A stretch of 64,000 nucleotides of DNA from Larus michahellis (taxonomy: Eukaryota; Chordata; Aves; Charadriiformes; Laridae). A program made the translations under genes and the position numbers. The stretch lies in contig NC_133897.1 of assembly GCF_964199755.1 (NCBI RefSeq), positions 70,736,661 to 70,800,660 of the forward strand, written 5' to 3'. The notes under the pieces were generated by a model. It worked only from the letters and a program-made list of their open reading frames with translations, had not been told where the DNA came from and searched no databases. This document shows, piece after piece, positions 32,165-44,827 of this stretch (position 1 is its first letter; every line of letters begins with the position of its first letter).

Positions 32165-35100
32165 GTGAGGCTGCGTGGCGTGCCGTGCTGGGGAGGGGTG
32201 GTGCCGAGGCGGGGAGGCTTCTTTGGCAGAGAGGAGTGTCCGTCCCGTCGCTGTCATCTGCCAAAGCGCCCCTGGGGGGGCGGGGAGCGGGGCCACCGTC
32301 CCCCGCGGAAAACCTTGGGGTCGGAAGGGGTTTCGGCGAGGGGAAGGCGCACGGCGGGGCCGGGCGGGGGTTGAGCCGGGCGGCGTCGCCGGGCGGGCTG
32401 GTTGCCGCTGCCGTAGGAGCCCTCTGTTTTCCCCGGCAATGCCCGGCGCTTTTCGTGGTCTTGCCAGAAGTGGCTGCTGCTGCCGCTGGATGCAGAAAGT
32501 CGCGGCGTTGCGCTAGCCGCGGCAAAGTTTGACACGCTTAAGTAGTAGCTCAGGTGCTTGCCCGCCTCTGGGCAGCTGTTTGGGAACGGGAGCTGTTTGG
32601 GAGCGGAGATGCAGCGTGTTCCCTACGAAGCCATTGCGTTCAGGCACTGCTTTTGTGGCTGCAGAGGTGGAGAAAGGCGGCACAGAAGTCTCTTTTCAGC
32701 CTGGTACAAGTGCCCCTGATGGAGTTGCAAAGGGCATCTATGGAGAGGCGTGAAACGCACAGGCACGCATTGGAGAAAGCGGTCTTACGGGACTGCCTAA
32801 TATATTTTTGGCAGCGGTGTTGTCTGGTTGTTTACAGCCTCCTAGCTAAGCTGACCCCTAACAGGCAGAAAACATCTCTCCCCCACCGCCACCTTTTATT
32901 GTCTCTCAAGCCTGTCTGCACCTGCTGCCTTCCTGCATTCTGTCAGCAAGGAGGAAGTTCGGTCTGGAAGTTTTGTGCCGACGAGAAAAAGTCTCCACTG
33001 AACTACTAGGAGGTCGAGCCGTGCTCTAAGGAAGCAGGGTAGCAGAGACGCGCTGGTAAAAATCAACAGAAGATTGAGACTTATTTGCTTTCTTCTGTTT
33101 GCAGAGTGGCTGGTCCTATGTGTCGTTTTTTACTACTGTTTGTTTTTAAAAGTTGAGTAAGAAATAAATCATTTTATGGATGAAACCCCTACATCTAACC
33201 ATGCCAGTTTTTCCTTTTTTAACAGAAAACAGGTTTTCATGCAAAAAAGAGATTTGTTGCTCAACGCTAGAACAGTCAAACAATAAAGGCCTATAATTAT
33301 CTATAAGCTATTAATTTAGGAGAAGGTGCATGAATAGCGATAGCTTCTTTTTTGAGGTATTCTGTGCCATGACTGATGAATACAGGAACACCAAAGGCAC
33401 CAGAAATAGCAAACGTTTACTGTTTCAGCTTGTTTGTGATGCCATGGCGTATGTACAGTGTTAGGCTGACTGGGTCACTGAACAATGAAGACTTGACAGA
33501 CTGCAGTTTTTCTTCCTAAGCTTTCCAAAACTTGTTCTTCCATTTAGCCAAGGTGATACAAAGACGATGTTGTCTGTGGTGAAAATTCTCCCTATGCTCT
33601 TCCAGGCCTGAGGATGCTTCACTGCATCTGGTTATGTGCTGTGTTGGTCTCAGGGCCCCGGTCTTGTGGGTGCTGATGGTGGGCACCTGTATGCCTGGTA
33701 GTTTGTGACTTGAACCCACACCAGTAAGCAGGGAAGATGTGCTCCAGGGTTGGTGGTGTGGCTGGGCTGTGTGAGCGTGTGTGCAACCATAGGTATTGTC
33801 CGTGTGAATGACCGCACTGCCTCCAGTGGTGGGCTGTGAGGAACATCCCCCTTGCTGGAGTTCATCGCAGAACTGCAGCACAGCTCTGCTGAAATGCAGC
33901 TTTCCTCACCTGAAAATCACCTCTTCCACCCCACCCCACCCCCCCCGGCCCTGGACCCTGCTTCATTGTCCCTGTGAGATTATGCTATCAGTCATTTAAA
34001 AAAGTCTCCCACACCCCTCTTGTTCCACTGCAGTGTGTTGGACCATGCCAAGCATCAGGGATTTCTGCTGCCCTGAAGTAGGAAATACCCAAATCGCTGT
34101 GTGGAAGCGTTGTGCCACCACTGTCCCCTCAAGCGACATGAGTTTCAACTCCAACCCGCAGTGCTTACGCCCACAGAAACAAAATAATAACACTTTCAAC
34201 AGTTCACAGAGCTCTTTTGCCACATGGGTTGGTTACCTTCTTCATTAGAATAAGACAAGGCTTTTGCTGAGGGGGAAAAGAAAAGTCCAGTTACACCTCT
34301 GCACAGAACTGAGCGTTGCATATGAAAGACTATTTTTGCTAGGTATGAATCCCACGTCTGGCAGGGGCTGGTTTTATACGAGTCCCTTATTGCGATGCTA
34401 ACAGGCTCTCTAGGCCTTCCATGTGGTGGCTAGGCTGCAACAGGGAGATGATAATCTCTGGTTTGTCAATGTATGTCAGCGACTTCATGCTCGGCCTGTT
34501 GGATGGTGACAGCCTAAGTCTCCCTCCAGTCCGTGTAGCTGGCAGTTCCCCGTGGCTGGCCCTGAGCTTTCGAAAATGCCGAGAAGCGCTCAGAGAGCGA
34601 GCGGCAAAGGCACACAAGTGGAGTTTAGACCCTCCAGGTCTAAAGCCATGTATGTCTGCCTCTGTTAAGTGCACAAAGGACTCTTCCCTTCTTTTATAGA
34701 GATGGTTTTCCATGAGGTCTGTGCTATGAGAGATTTCAGTCCATGAGAATGACCAGAAAAAACATTGAGGTGCAGGTCCGAAAAATAAACGTCGTAATCT
34801 TTACTCTTTCATAGCAGGGTCAGAAAAGCTGAAGCAATGGTAGGTGGAAAATGTTCTGTCATCTAATAAGCAGTTATTGTATCACTCACTATGGGAAGCA
34901 TGGATAAATATGAAAATGTCATTTTTCACATTGGTTGTTTTCTTCATTTTGAAAAATTACAACTTAAGTTTAAAAACAGTGCAGAATTACAGAGAGTGCA
35001 ATTCCTAGCTGCACTGTGTACCTGGCAGACTGTACACATTTTATTTAGTAGACAGCGCACTGCATGAGAACACAGCAATGTTTTCTGCTTTAGATGCTAA

Positions 35101-35380
35101 AATAATCCTGATGTCTGAGCATGTATCTGCATGTCTCTTTAGTGGATGAGTTATCTTTGAATTTAGCATTGAAATATTATTTTTTAAGAAGTGCTATATT
35201 CAGTAACAAAATTAATGAGCCTGAAAGAGGATGAAAAGACTCTCTGTGTTCAATTCATCATCATATCCCAGGAAAGTAGACTTTGAAGTTTAGCTGACTT
35301 GCATTCTAAAAATATCTGGCTAGGTCAATGACACACCTCCAGCAGCATTTGGAAAAGAGTTTTGGGTTGGTTTTTTTCTT

Positions 35381-35550
35381 GTCGCATATGCCCCAAATCA
35401 CTGATTCTGGAATGTCATCCATCCAGTATGCTTATACAGTAAGACTTGGCAAAGTATATATTTTTTTGTCATATATGCCCTAAATCACCAATTTTGAGAC
35501 ATCATCATCTAGCATAAATCGGTGAGGTATGGTAAGTTAAAGCTTAAACT
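35381..35550 (+). repeat. Diverged tandem repeat, period about 87 bp
   Basis: GTCGCATATGCCCCAAATCAC at 35381 recurs as GTCATATATGCCCTAAATCAC at 35468. The following 60 bases align loosely in the same order (TGTCATCCATCCAGTATGC with CATCATCATCTAGCATAAA). An old duplication is the simplest explanation. Confidence 0.7.
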
Positions 35551-38500
35551 TTTAATGGTGTAAATTTTGTAAACAGAGGCATGTGTTTATAAATACAGTG
35601 AAGAAATATATATGCTATTTAAAGGTATATTAAAAGTAAGTTTAATGTCATTGTTTATCCACATGGAGTTTTCACCATGCCTTCCTAAACACTAGGCATC
35701 TCTAGAAGTAATTCAGATTCAAAGGGTTAAGACATTTTATTAAAAAAAGTTTCACTTCTTAAGGTTATTTTGCAGTACTGTTAATATCCCAGGTTACCTG
35801 TTGTCTCGGAAGTATCAATCCAAATGCAAATCCTCAACGGATGCACAACAAACCTTACATTTTAACAGGCCTTACCCTGACCTATGTCAGACAGTACCAA
35901 GTTTGTTGACTTTCAGGGAAATGCATTCTATGTTCAAGGGTGCTCTCAAAAAAAAAAAAAAAAAGCGATGTTGTATGAGCATCTTCTCATGTTTATATCA
36001 TTTATATCAGAGGGTTTTTAACTTTAGTGTTTTCATTGATGAGGCCAGACGTGGTTCCCCAAAGGGGAAAAAATGTGCTTTTAAACTTAATTTTGGATGC
36101 TTTGGCTGCTGGGTGTACACCTTATTTTTCATTTTAATCCTTTCATTGGAGCTGGTCTGCATACTTATGTTGTGGCAGCAGTTTAAATAAAACACTAACT
36201 CTGTGGGGGGACTGTGGGACATGCCTCTGAGTCTTGGGATAGTTGAAGTGTTAGAGATGTCTTCCCACTATTCCTTGAGTTTGAATAGCTCTCTGCCCAA
36301 AGCATGCTGATAAATTGGCTTAAAAAGGAGAAAGAAGAAAAAAATTATATGTATATTTTTTCCGTTTACAAAAATCCACATGAATTCTCATCCAAAAATC
36401 AGGGGTTGTTTTGCTGAACTTCACATTTTGCAGCTCTTTTGCTGTCCAACTTCAGTTTTGCTTCTCTGCTCTCTGGTTTAGCTAGTCAGCAGATTTGTTA
36501 GTCCCAAGCCTCTTTGCGTGGTTTTTCTAATCCACTTCTTGTGCAATGAAAAGCCAAATAAAAAAATAGCTTTCTAGGAACTCAACAGACTTAGGCTGGG
36601 AAACTTTAAGGTTGCTTTAATGGTCATCAGTAGAGGCATTAGAAGATGTAGTGCTGAAAGGGAAAAAAAAATACATTTTTAGAGATCGAAGCGAGATAAA
36701 TAAAGGTGGAAGTTCATTGAAGACATTATCTGATTTTTACCTGAATAAAACTACTGTAAGGCAACAGGAACAACTGTCCATGTTTGGTATGAACTATGCT
36801 ACATTTTGATTCTCTAATGCCAGTCATTCTGCAATTGAAAATTCAGTGTTTTCATTTTGAATTGCAGCTGTACTTGTCAGACTTAACACCTTCCTGCCTG
36901 ACACCCTCAACTGCAAAAAATAAAGCTGTGTAACTTTTAGTTATTTGAGAAACAGTAAGCAAAAATTAAATTTGAAATCAACACCTTAAAACACATTTAT
37001 AGAGACATATTGCTTAGGCTGCCAAAGCCGACTTTAATTTTGATATTTTCTGACTTTCAAGCAGCCAGATTTTGTAAAACTATTGTCCTTAAGAGAAATC
37101 ATTATCTTTTTACTACAATGCCCTGAAGGACATGGCACTTGATTTAAAGAAGAGGCATAGTCTGGCTGACCCTGTTTTGGGTCCCCAGTTGAAGAGGTGC
37201 CTGCAAGCAGGGCAGCGGGGTGCACGGCATTTAGAGCAAATTCACTCTCTAACTTGTGCAGGGCCCACTTGTGCAGAGCCCAAGATTCTGTACGTTCCTG
37301 AGACAGAGGTATAGTACTTTCCGAAGATTAAGGCTATTTCCAAAGTATTTCTTTCTGTTCAGGTCAGCTGTTACTAACAATTGCAATAATACACATTTTC
37401 ATCTGCCTTGGAAGCGTGTGCTGCCTTTTTCGACGTGTTCTCACTCAATTTGGCACTGCAGTCTTGAACCTCATGGCTGATGTCTTGATACTATGGGTGT
37501 AAATATTTCCACATCCCTCATGCCTTGAAAACAAAGTCTGTCCTATTAAGTTTTTCATTTGGCAAGGGACAAAAGTGCAACTGGAATCAGCCACTTGCAA
37601 TTTTCCCCCTTTTAAGCAGTTTCCTTCTCATTTGTGTTAAATGAGATCTGGAAAAATAAATGTTGAAGCGCTGCATAAAGTTTCCCGAAACCTTCTCCGC
37701 ACATTAATTACACCAGCACTGATTTAGTGGTGCTCTGCAGCTATTTTGAGACAATATAAAGTAGTGACGAAGACTCTTGGGCTCCAGCCTAGGGGTCTAG
37801 TCACTGAGCACAGAGCTGGCTCTGTGCTTTCAGGGGAGCCCCCAATGCTTAGGATTTACTGTGCGTTGGCCAGCCTGGCATGGTATTTAATGCCCTGATT
37901 GCTCCTTGGCTCCTGTTACTGTTCACGAGAATAGGCAGTGCTCGAGGTGGACTTGCCAAACTGCAAGTGGTGCTGGTAATCTCTGGGCGGGGGAGGGATT
38001 GGCATCAGTGTGGAGGTGAATCCGGCCTTCTATACTTGTCCAAAACCAAGTGAAAAGTCAGATGTCAATGGGCTGTGTTTCTTTTTGGAGTGAAAAAATC
38101 CCTCTGTATGTGACCTAGTAGTAACGGGTAAACTTGAGGGTACCAAACCTTATCTCCTGTATGCTCAGCTATTCTAGTGACTGTTCTTAAGGAGGGCTTC
38201 CAGAAACCCAGGCTTGCTCTTAAATGCACGGCATGATGCATAAATTTCTACTGTCCCTTACTAATAGTGGGAGTGTTTATGTTAACATGTGGGTTGGATC
38301 AGGAGTGCGCTTTGGGAATGAATCTTTGGACTGTCCCCACTTAGCACACCTTGCACATGAAGTGGCCACAGAGCATCAGCGCAGGCTTGCTTTCTGAGAG
38401 TATGGAGCTGATGGATGTGCCCCAGGAGCCTGCAGTGTTTCAGCTGCTGCAGGGCACACAGCCTGCAGCGCCAGAGTTCAGCTTCTCTGAAGCGAGACCC

Positions 38501-41500
38501 TCCCAACAACGAGTCATGTGAACGTGGGGTCCTCATCCTCAGCCGTTTTGCTCTTCAGACGTGCTGCTGCTATGCTGCGCTACTTGGTGAGATAGGCATA
38601 GTGGAAATCTCTGACCTTCACCTGGTGGTTTCTTCAGAGCATAGCACTGGTCAGGCTTGTTTGGTCACTTCTGACAGTGTGGAATCCAGTCTGTTGTGAA
38701 CGGGGCTCGGCTGGATCAGCCTGTCCTGCTTCTGCCAATGGGAAGAACGGCAGGTGGAGAAAAATGGTCAAGGGTGGTCCTGCCCCAGAACAAGGTGGGA
38801 TCTGATCATTCTCCCTTCTTAAGATCTTGATTGGGAATGATAATTTTCACCAGTCCTTTTTTCCCTGGTTTAAGGCACTTTAAACAGCTTTTGCAGAATC
38901 GTAGGTGAGCACCAAAGCAAAAACAAAAGTACAAGCAATAGTTTCTGACATAAATGTGTTTTGTAGAACTTTTTTGGGGGAGCTACTTGTAGTATGTTGC
39001 ATCCTTTATGGAGTTGGGTGGAAAATAGTTTTTTTTACTGTGTTTTGGTCTTCCCTCATGATAAGAAAATTTCAAGCTCAAAAAAAAAGAAATCTCAATA
39101 ATGTGAGAAAAAAACCTGCTAAACATATTTTTGTAATTAAATAAAATGAAACAACGCCAGAGTGCGTGTATCTGCATGGTAAGTCCCAGACAAAAATCTG
39201 TTAATCCTATGGAATAGCAACTTTAAAAGTTATTGGTCAGTATCAGATTATATTCTGCAGTCTTCAGTGAGTGAGTCAGGCTGGGGACATCTGGGAGGGA
39301 AAAAGGAGGCAAGAAAATACTCCTTTAGATTGGCCTTTTGGATTGCACACAGAATACTAAAAAACTAAGTAACAAATTCAGGCCAAGAAGGAAACTTCAT
39401 CTGTTGGCTGTTGTGCACAGGGTGAGCGTTTGCTTCTTCTACAGGCCCTGGTCTTGTGACAAAAGCTCTAATTGGACTTGAACAAATTCTTCATTTGTGG
39501 TTTTCTGTTCAAGTGCAGTTTGGCACTGGTATGCAGATAGGGCAGGAATGGGGAAGGCAAAATGACAAGGCAAAACCCAAGACATTTGAGGACCCCCCCA
39601 CTCCCAACATTTCTCAAATAACTTCAGTGTTTGTTTTCATGCTTATGTATCGGTTTTATTTTAAACTTTTTTTTTTAAAGGATTGCTGAGTAGAAAAGAT
39701 TTAATTATTAACTCTTACACCTAGCTTAAATGACATTATAAACTGGTGAAAGTAGGTTTTTTCCTGTTATCAGTGCAAGGGAGTGTTAAAGAGTAGGACT
39801 GTATTGACTTTGTTTATCTCACATGCGCACGCACAGAGGGGAGGTTCAAATCACTGACTCCTATGATTTGCAGTAAGTATTTATACCGCAAATGCCAGGT
39901 AGAGCAACAATTTATCTATTTGAGAGAGAGTTAGAATTACTTTGTTCGCTCACAAGCAGAGTTGTCTTACATTTATACTTCCTATGCTGCAGGGTTTCTC
40001 AGGATGTTCTGCCAACTATGCTGTACTGAAGGTGAAAAACAAGTGTAGACAAATGGTTTGGAGACAGTGACTGGGAAGTTAAAGGATTTACTCTTTGAAT
40101 TAAATCCAGTTTTTGATGGTAGTGTTACACATCCACAGTGAGTTGTAGACACTGTTAGCACCCACAGCTGTTTATGCCTTTGTGTGGATGTTTGTGTTTA
40201 TGCGAATTCTTTTGAGGCAAAAAATTGTGGTCTGTAGTTGCCACAGCAACAATAACACTGCACTCAGTGTATGGGTGGGTTTTGCCTAATTTATACAAGT
40301 ATGTTGAAAGTGTAGGCATGTTGCTGTGGTACATTGTGAAATATGATAGACTCTTAAGAAAGGAAACATTTGTTTGTTTTGTATTTGGAGAATGTAACTT
40401 TGATTTAGTGTTACCTTTATTGCTACTTCTCTGCTAGGGCGCTAGTTCCCAATTGCAAACGTAACATTGCAGAGAGGAAAATGGGCTCAGCAGTTTGGAG
40501 AAATAAAGTTTTAGAGATGCTCTGCTGATGCTAACGAGCAAATAAAATGAGGATTAGAACAAAGAATGGTCCAGGGCAGAGGGAAATGGGTGACATAATT
40601 ATGTTTCTGTCCCATGGCAGTTGCTCTTGTAAATCAGAAGATGACTGTAGCTCTTTGCCATGAAACCAGAATAAAAATATGAACAAGATAGGAGAGGAAA
40701 AATTACAGGGTAGACTTTTTAAACATGCAAAAGCAAAGTGAAGGAATTGGGTTGTTTGCTTTAGAAATGTGATTGTTAAGAGGGATCGTGGTGAAAGTAT
40801 ACGTGAGCAGCATAAATGAAATAGATCTAGGACTTCTTCCTTTCTGTCTCCCAGTGTTTCTACATGTGAAGAGAAAAATGTGATAACATTAGAAGGCTGC
40901 AGATTCAACAGTGATTAAAATGAAGGTCTTTTTCATGCAGTCCAGAACTGGACTGTGAAACCCATTTCAACAGGGGGCTGCTAAGGCCAAGAACTCGGCC
41001 AGAGCCAGTGAGGACTTGGATGTTTATATGAAAAACATGAGTATCCAGAGTAAGATATTTCCTAGCTTAAAAGGGAAACCTTTGGGGAGTACGTATTCTT
41101 TTGCTGGATCCTTTCAGGGCCCATCCCGTCTGCAGATGCTGGTTTCTGGCAGCTCTGCCTCTGGTGTTGATGATGCTTTTGGGATCCCGAGTCACTGATG
41201 GCAGTCCCAAGCGCAGCTGCTCCTGTTACGGGTGAGTGGGTCTCCTAGAGTCATCATCCCCTCCCAGGGCTTGACCTGACACTGGATTTATTGCTTGAGT
41301 TTCTTCACATGGTGACACAGCAAGAAGCAGCAGATCTCTGTAGGGAAGATCAGCCAACTCCCAAGAGAGGTCAATTCTCCAACATTCCGCTTTCAAGGAG
41401 CCCAAGCTACAACTATCCTTCTATCAGTTTATATAGAAAGTAACTGGCCCTTTATATACTTTGCAATGTATTTCCCTCTTGGTTATCCTCTTATTTGTCT

Positions 41501-41625
41501 GTTCTGCTTTCTAACTGGCAGGTTTTTTTTGTCTATATGCTGAGCATTTCCTCTCTGTTCAGTTTATGCTGTGTTTCTTTAATGCTGTATTTGATGGTTT
41601 CGTCATCTGTATATTCTCTTTGAAG

Positions 41626-41656
41626 AGACTACACCAGCAGGTGTCTGGCGTAGTCT
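41626..41656 (-). other. 12-bp inverted repeat with one wobble
   Basis: AGACTACACCAG at 41626-41637 and CTGGCGTAGTCT at 41645-41656 pair across a 7-nt loop, with one A/C mismatch on the plus strand that becomes a G-U wobble in minus-strand RNA. It lies within MBOAT1 intron 1. Confidence 0.7.
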
Positions 41657-44600
41657 GCCCTCTTCCTTTGGTAGGGTTCTGACATACTGATCACTAGGCT
41701 GTTATCTGCTTATCAATCATACATTTTACATGCACCATTACGTCAATTGCTTAACAGTCAGGCTTCCTGTTTTTTTCACCTGGATAGAGTTGAGTCAGGG
41801 TTTAAATGATTATTGGGAGAAAATTGATTCTGTATCTGCCTCCTCTTTTTCTCGGACACTTTGGTTTTTGAGCATAGTCACTAATAAAAGCAACGTACCA
41901 GACCAGTTTAGAAGACCCTAAATGGCAGGTGTGCCTCTGTTTCATGTATCTAGAATCGGGTCTTTGCAATTGCTTGGACTATTTCTGCCTATGAGATGGT
42001 GGCCTCATTTGTTTGCTGGGAGGTGGAACTACTGTCTTGTGCCCTGGAGAGACTTTGTCAGAGCAGACAGTGCAGACCAAGGTCCCTGGTCATCCCCCTT
42101 CCAAGTCTGCTCTCCCTCATCTGCTATAAAGTACATGCTGCTGGTTGCTCGGGTGGCTTCCAGCATCAGGGAAGCTGATATGCTACCACACTCCGCACTT
42201 TAGTGCTACTGTAACAGTGGGAAAAAGTCCATCTGCATTTTGAGATATCTTATGTTTGGTAAAAATCAAACCTGAAATGATGTCTCAAAGTGCTTCTGAG
42301 ATAGCCAGATGTTAGTGGTATAAAAGCTTGTGATAGAAAGAGAGATGGAAATAAATTTCGCAAGCCAGCTGTCTGGAACATGCAATGTCCCAGTTCTTTT
42401 AAAGCATGTTTTTTTAGGCTTTATATGCAAAGGGCTTGTTTGAAAAAGAAGTTGTAATTATTTATGCAACTTGTTGAATTTCTCTTCCCTGGCTTTGTTC
42501 AAGTTCATAGGGTATATTGAGAAGAGCTCACTTGGAGTTTCTGGAACTTTGTTCTTGTACTTTGTTTCTTGGACAATAGTTTGCCTGCCGCTGCGTGGTA
42601 GGAGCATCACTGTAATCATTGTAAAATGTAAGGGCATTATTTTCTTTTTTTCCAAACTGTTAAAGGGGAAAAAATTAGACTTATTCCTGTTGCCTAATGA
42701 TTGCTGTCCTTTGTAAAGGAAAGCAAATTAAGTTTCTGCTATTGCTGACTCATAAGCATGGCAAGAATACACCTGGAGAAAATTATAATGCTGTGGCTAA
42801 GTAATACAAACGTGGTTGAGTTTTTTCCTCCTGATATGTCAGTTATCTTTGGAAAATATCAGTGTTATAACGCAAAGTTCTGCTGTATTGTATGCAAATA
42901 GTAGTATGGAACTCTAGTGGGAGATATATGAAGAAGGCAGCATGCTTTTAAAGAGGCAAAGAAATTAAATCTTTTTTTCTCAAATATACTATAGTGCAAA
43001 TGAAATCAATTTATAGCAAAATCTAAGTATCTTTTCTTTTTTTATTGTTTGTTTTACATTTCTTTATGCTTATTCACCGATACTTGCTCATGCTGTGTGT
43101 TTTCCTGTTAGTTTTTGTTTTGATTTGGTTGCTAAGTTTGAGAACTAGGAAATTTTTTATTTTTTTTTTTTGAGGGGGTAACCCCTGGAATTCATTCAGG
43201 GCATGACTTTTGGAAAGATACTAATGATTTCCAGATATTTTAGTGTAGTGACGGTTGAAATGTTTGACTTGTGCCGAGTCCTGAGTGCTTGTCATCTCCA
43301 AGTTACTTGTTTTCAATAGAGCCTGAAGTTAAATGCCTAAAATTAGACATGCTCCGAAGTTCAGCTTCCAGAGATATTTGCTGTAGATGTAAGGTGCTTG
43401 TCACACAGGCATAACTAAACAGCTGGGGCTACGTTCTTGTCTTCTTGCATGGTTCAGGATCCAAAACAAATGAGCATGAAGTGAGCGTGCTGCAAATTCT
43501 GAGCAGAAATAAGGAAGGAAAAACCAGCCACAACAGGATATTGTCACTGTACATGTTTTATTGGTGGCTTCTCTTCCTGCCACAGTTCTGAAGGGATTAA
43601 AAATAAGTCTTCAGCCCACATGAATGAAGGTTAGATAAACATATTTTATATTAAACAGCATAGAGCAGTAATTTTACTTTTGACCAATAGGGAACAGTAG
43701 GGAAGGGCAGTATTTTATGACTGTGAAATCTCACGATTGTGAAAGCGAGTATCTGAAGTTGGCAGTTTTGGAGGCTTGCTAATTCTACACGGTCACTGTT
43801 ACAGCAAAGGAATGAAACAAAGATAATTGTGTTTGAATTGAAAAAAAAAATAATAAAATAAACCATCCCCATACACAGCTTTTTGGAAATAGGCTAAAAA
43901 ATGATGAAGAAAGCTATCTAGAAAATTTGCTTGCCAGCAGAATCAAGGGCCACAGTGGAAATGGGGGACTCTGCAAGCAACTGCAGAATATAAAGTTTAC
44001 ATTGTTTATGGAAACAAAGAGAGTGAGTTACTGTTATGCTTGCAAAGGTAATTGCCAAAATATAAACTGAAAGTGTGATTTTCCCAGTCAAAGAAATGGC
44101 TTTGACTAAAGTTTACTAATAAAAAAGGTGGTTCTGTATATATTCCCTCCCCTTTTGCCATGCTTCTTTTTCTTCTCTTGTGGAAAAAAACCTCTCAGTT
44201 GTGCATCTGTACAGGTTAAGCTGGCTGAAAATTAACCCAACCAAAAAACATCTGAGCAGATTCACTGCAGATTTTCCTTGGCGCTTACTGATGGCTTCCC
44301 AAAATCTTTGTGTATCCTCTTCTGCCTGCAAGGGAGTTCCATGTTGAAAGGTAGCTGGAAATATCTTCTGTACTTCTTTTAGCAATTTCTGTGGCTCTGT
44401 AGCCTGGGAAAGGGTATGGTGGCACCCTGAGATCTGTGCCCAGTATTTTGCTAGGTTGGAGCATGTGCAGAAGAACATAGATCTTCACATAGATCTTCAC
44501 CTCTCCATGTTGATGTACCCTGAAGTGATGTTTTGAAGCTCAACTGAAAGCATTTTCTTTATTGTTCACAAGGGTTTTCCTTCCCTTCTTTTGTAAGTGC

Positions 44601-44806
44601 TGTTTCTGGGTGTTTTGGAGATACAAAACTGCTTAGACAAGGAAGAGGACAGGAAGAACTGAGGTTTGCAGCACCTGCTTGCGGAAGCAGGAAACCGGGT
44701 GCATTTGACTGCACCCATTGTGTAGGAACATTATTACCCTAAAACTCTTCCACACATATCTGGCAGTAGATGTCAGAAGTGCATCCTAATTGGCATCTTC
44801 TGCCCG

Positions 44807-44827
44807 CCCCCCCCCCCCCCCCCCCCC
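44807..44827 (+). repeat. C homopolymer of about 21
   Basis: Uninterrupted C-run in MBOAT1 intron 1. The length may be uncertain because of sequencing of homopolymers. Confidence 0.9.

Larger units (their letters stand above)
31290..32540 (+). promoter_or_regulatory. MBOAT1: MBOAT1 CpG island and promoter region
   Basis: About 1.2 kb of CpG-rich sequence covering the MBOAT1 first coding exon (32075-32164) and the start of intron 1. GC boxes cluster near 31890-31990. No TATA box is evident, typical of a dispersed-start housekeeping promoter. It also holds a 29-bp tandem repeat (31414-31498) with a CACGTG E-box and two palindromes at 31746-31769. No ATG occurs between 31681 and 32067, so transcripts starting there meet the out-of-frame ATG at 32068 first. 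Confidence 0.85.

Noticed and set aside
31735..32532. 265-codon plus-strand frame and overlapping minus-strand frames in the MBOAT1 island
   Set aside because: Most of it is upstream of exon 1 and in intron 1, and it crosses the real splice donor. Only its portion from ATG 32068 is discussed, as an alternative-frame ORF in the spliced message.
38282..38699. Overlapping plus and minus frames of 84-94 codons in MBOAT1 intron 1
   Set aside because: Mixed composition but no recognised domain, no clear splice context, and length within chance expectation.
44476..44502. 12-bp direct duplication CATAGATCTTCA
   Set aside because: A very short two-copy slip with no feature beside it.
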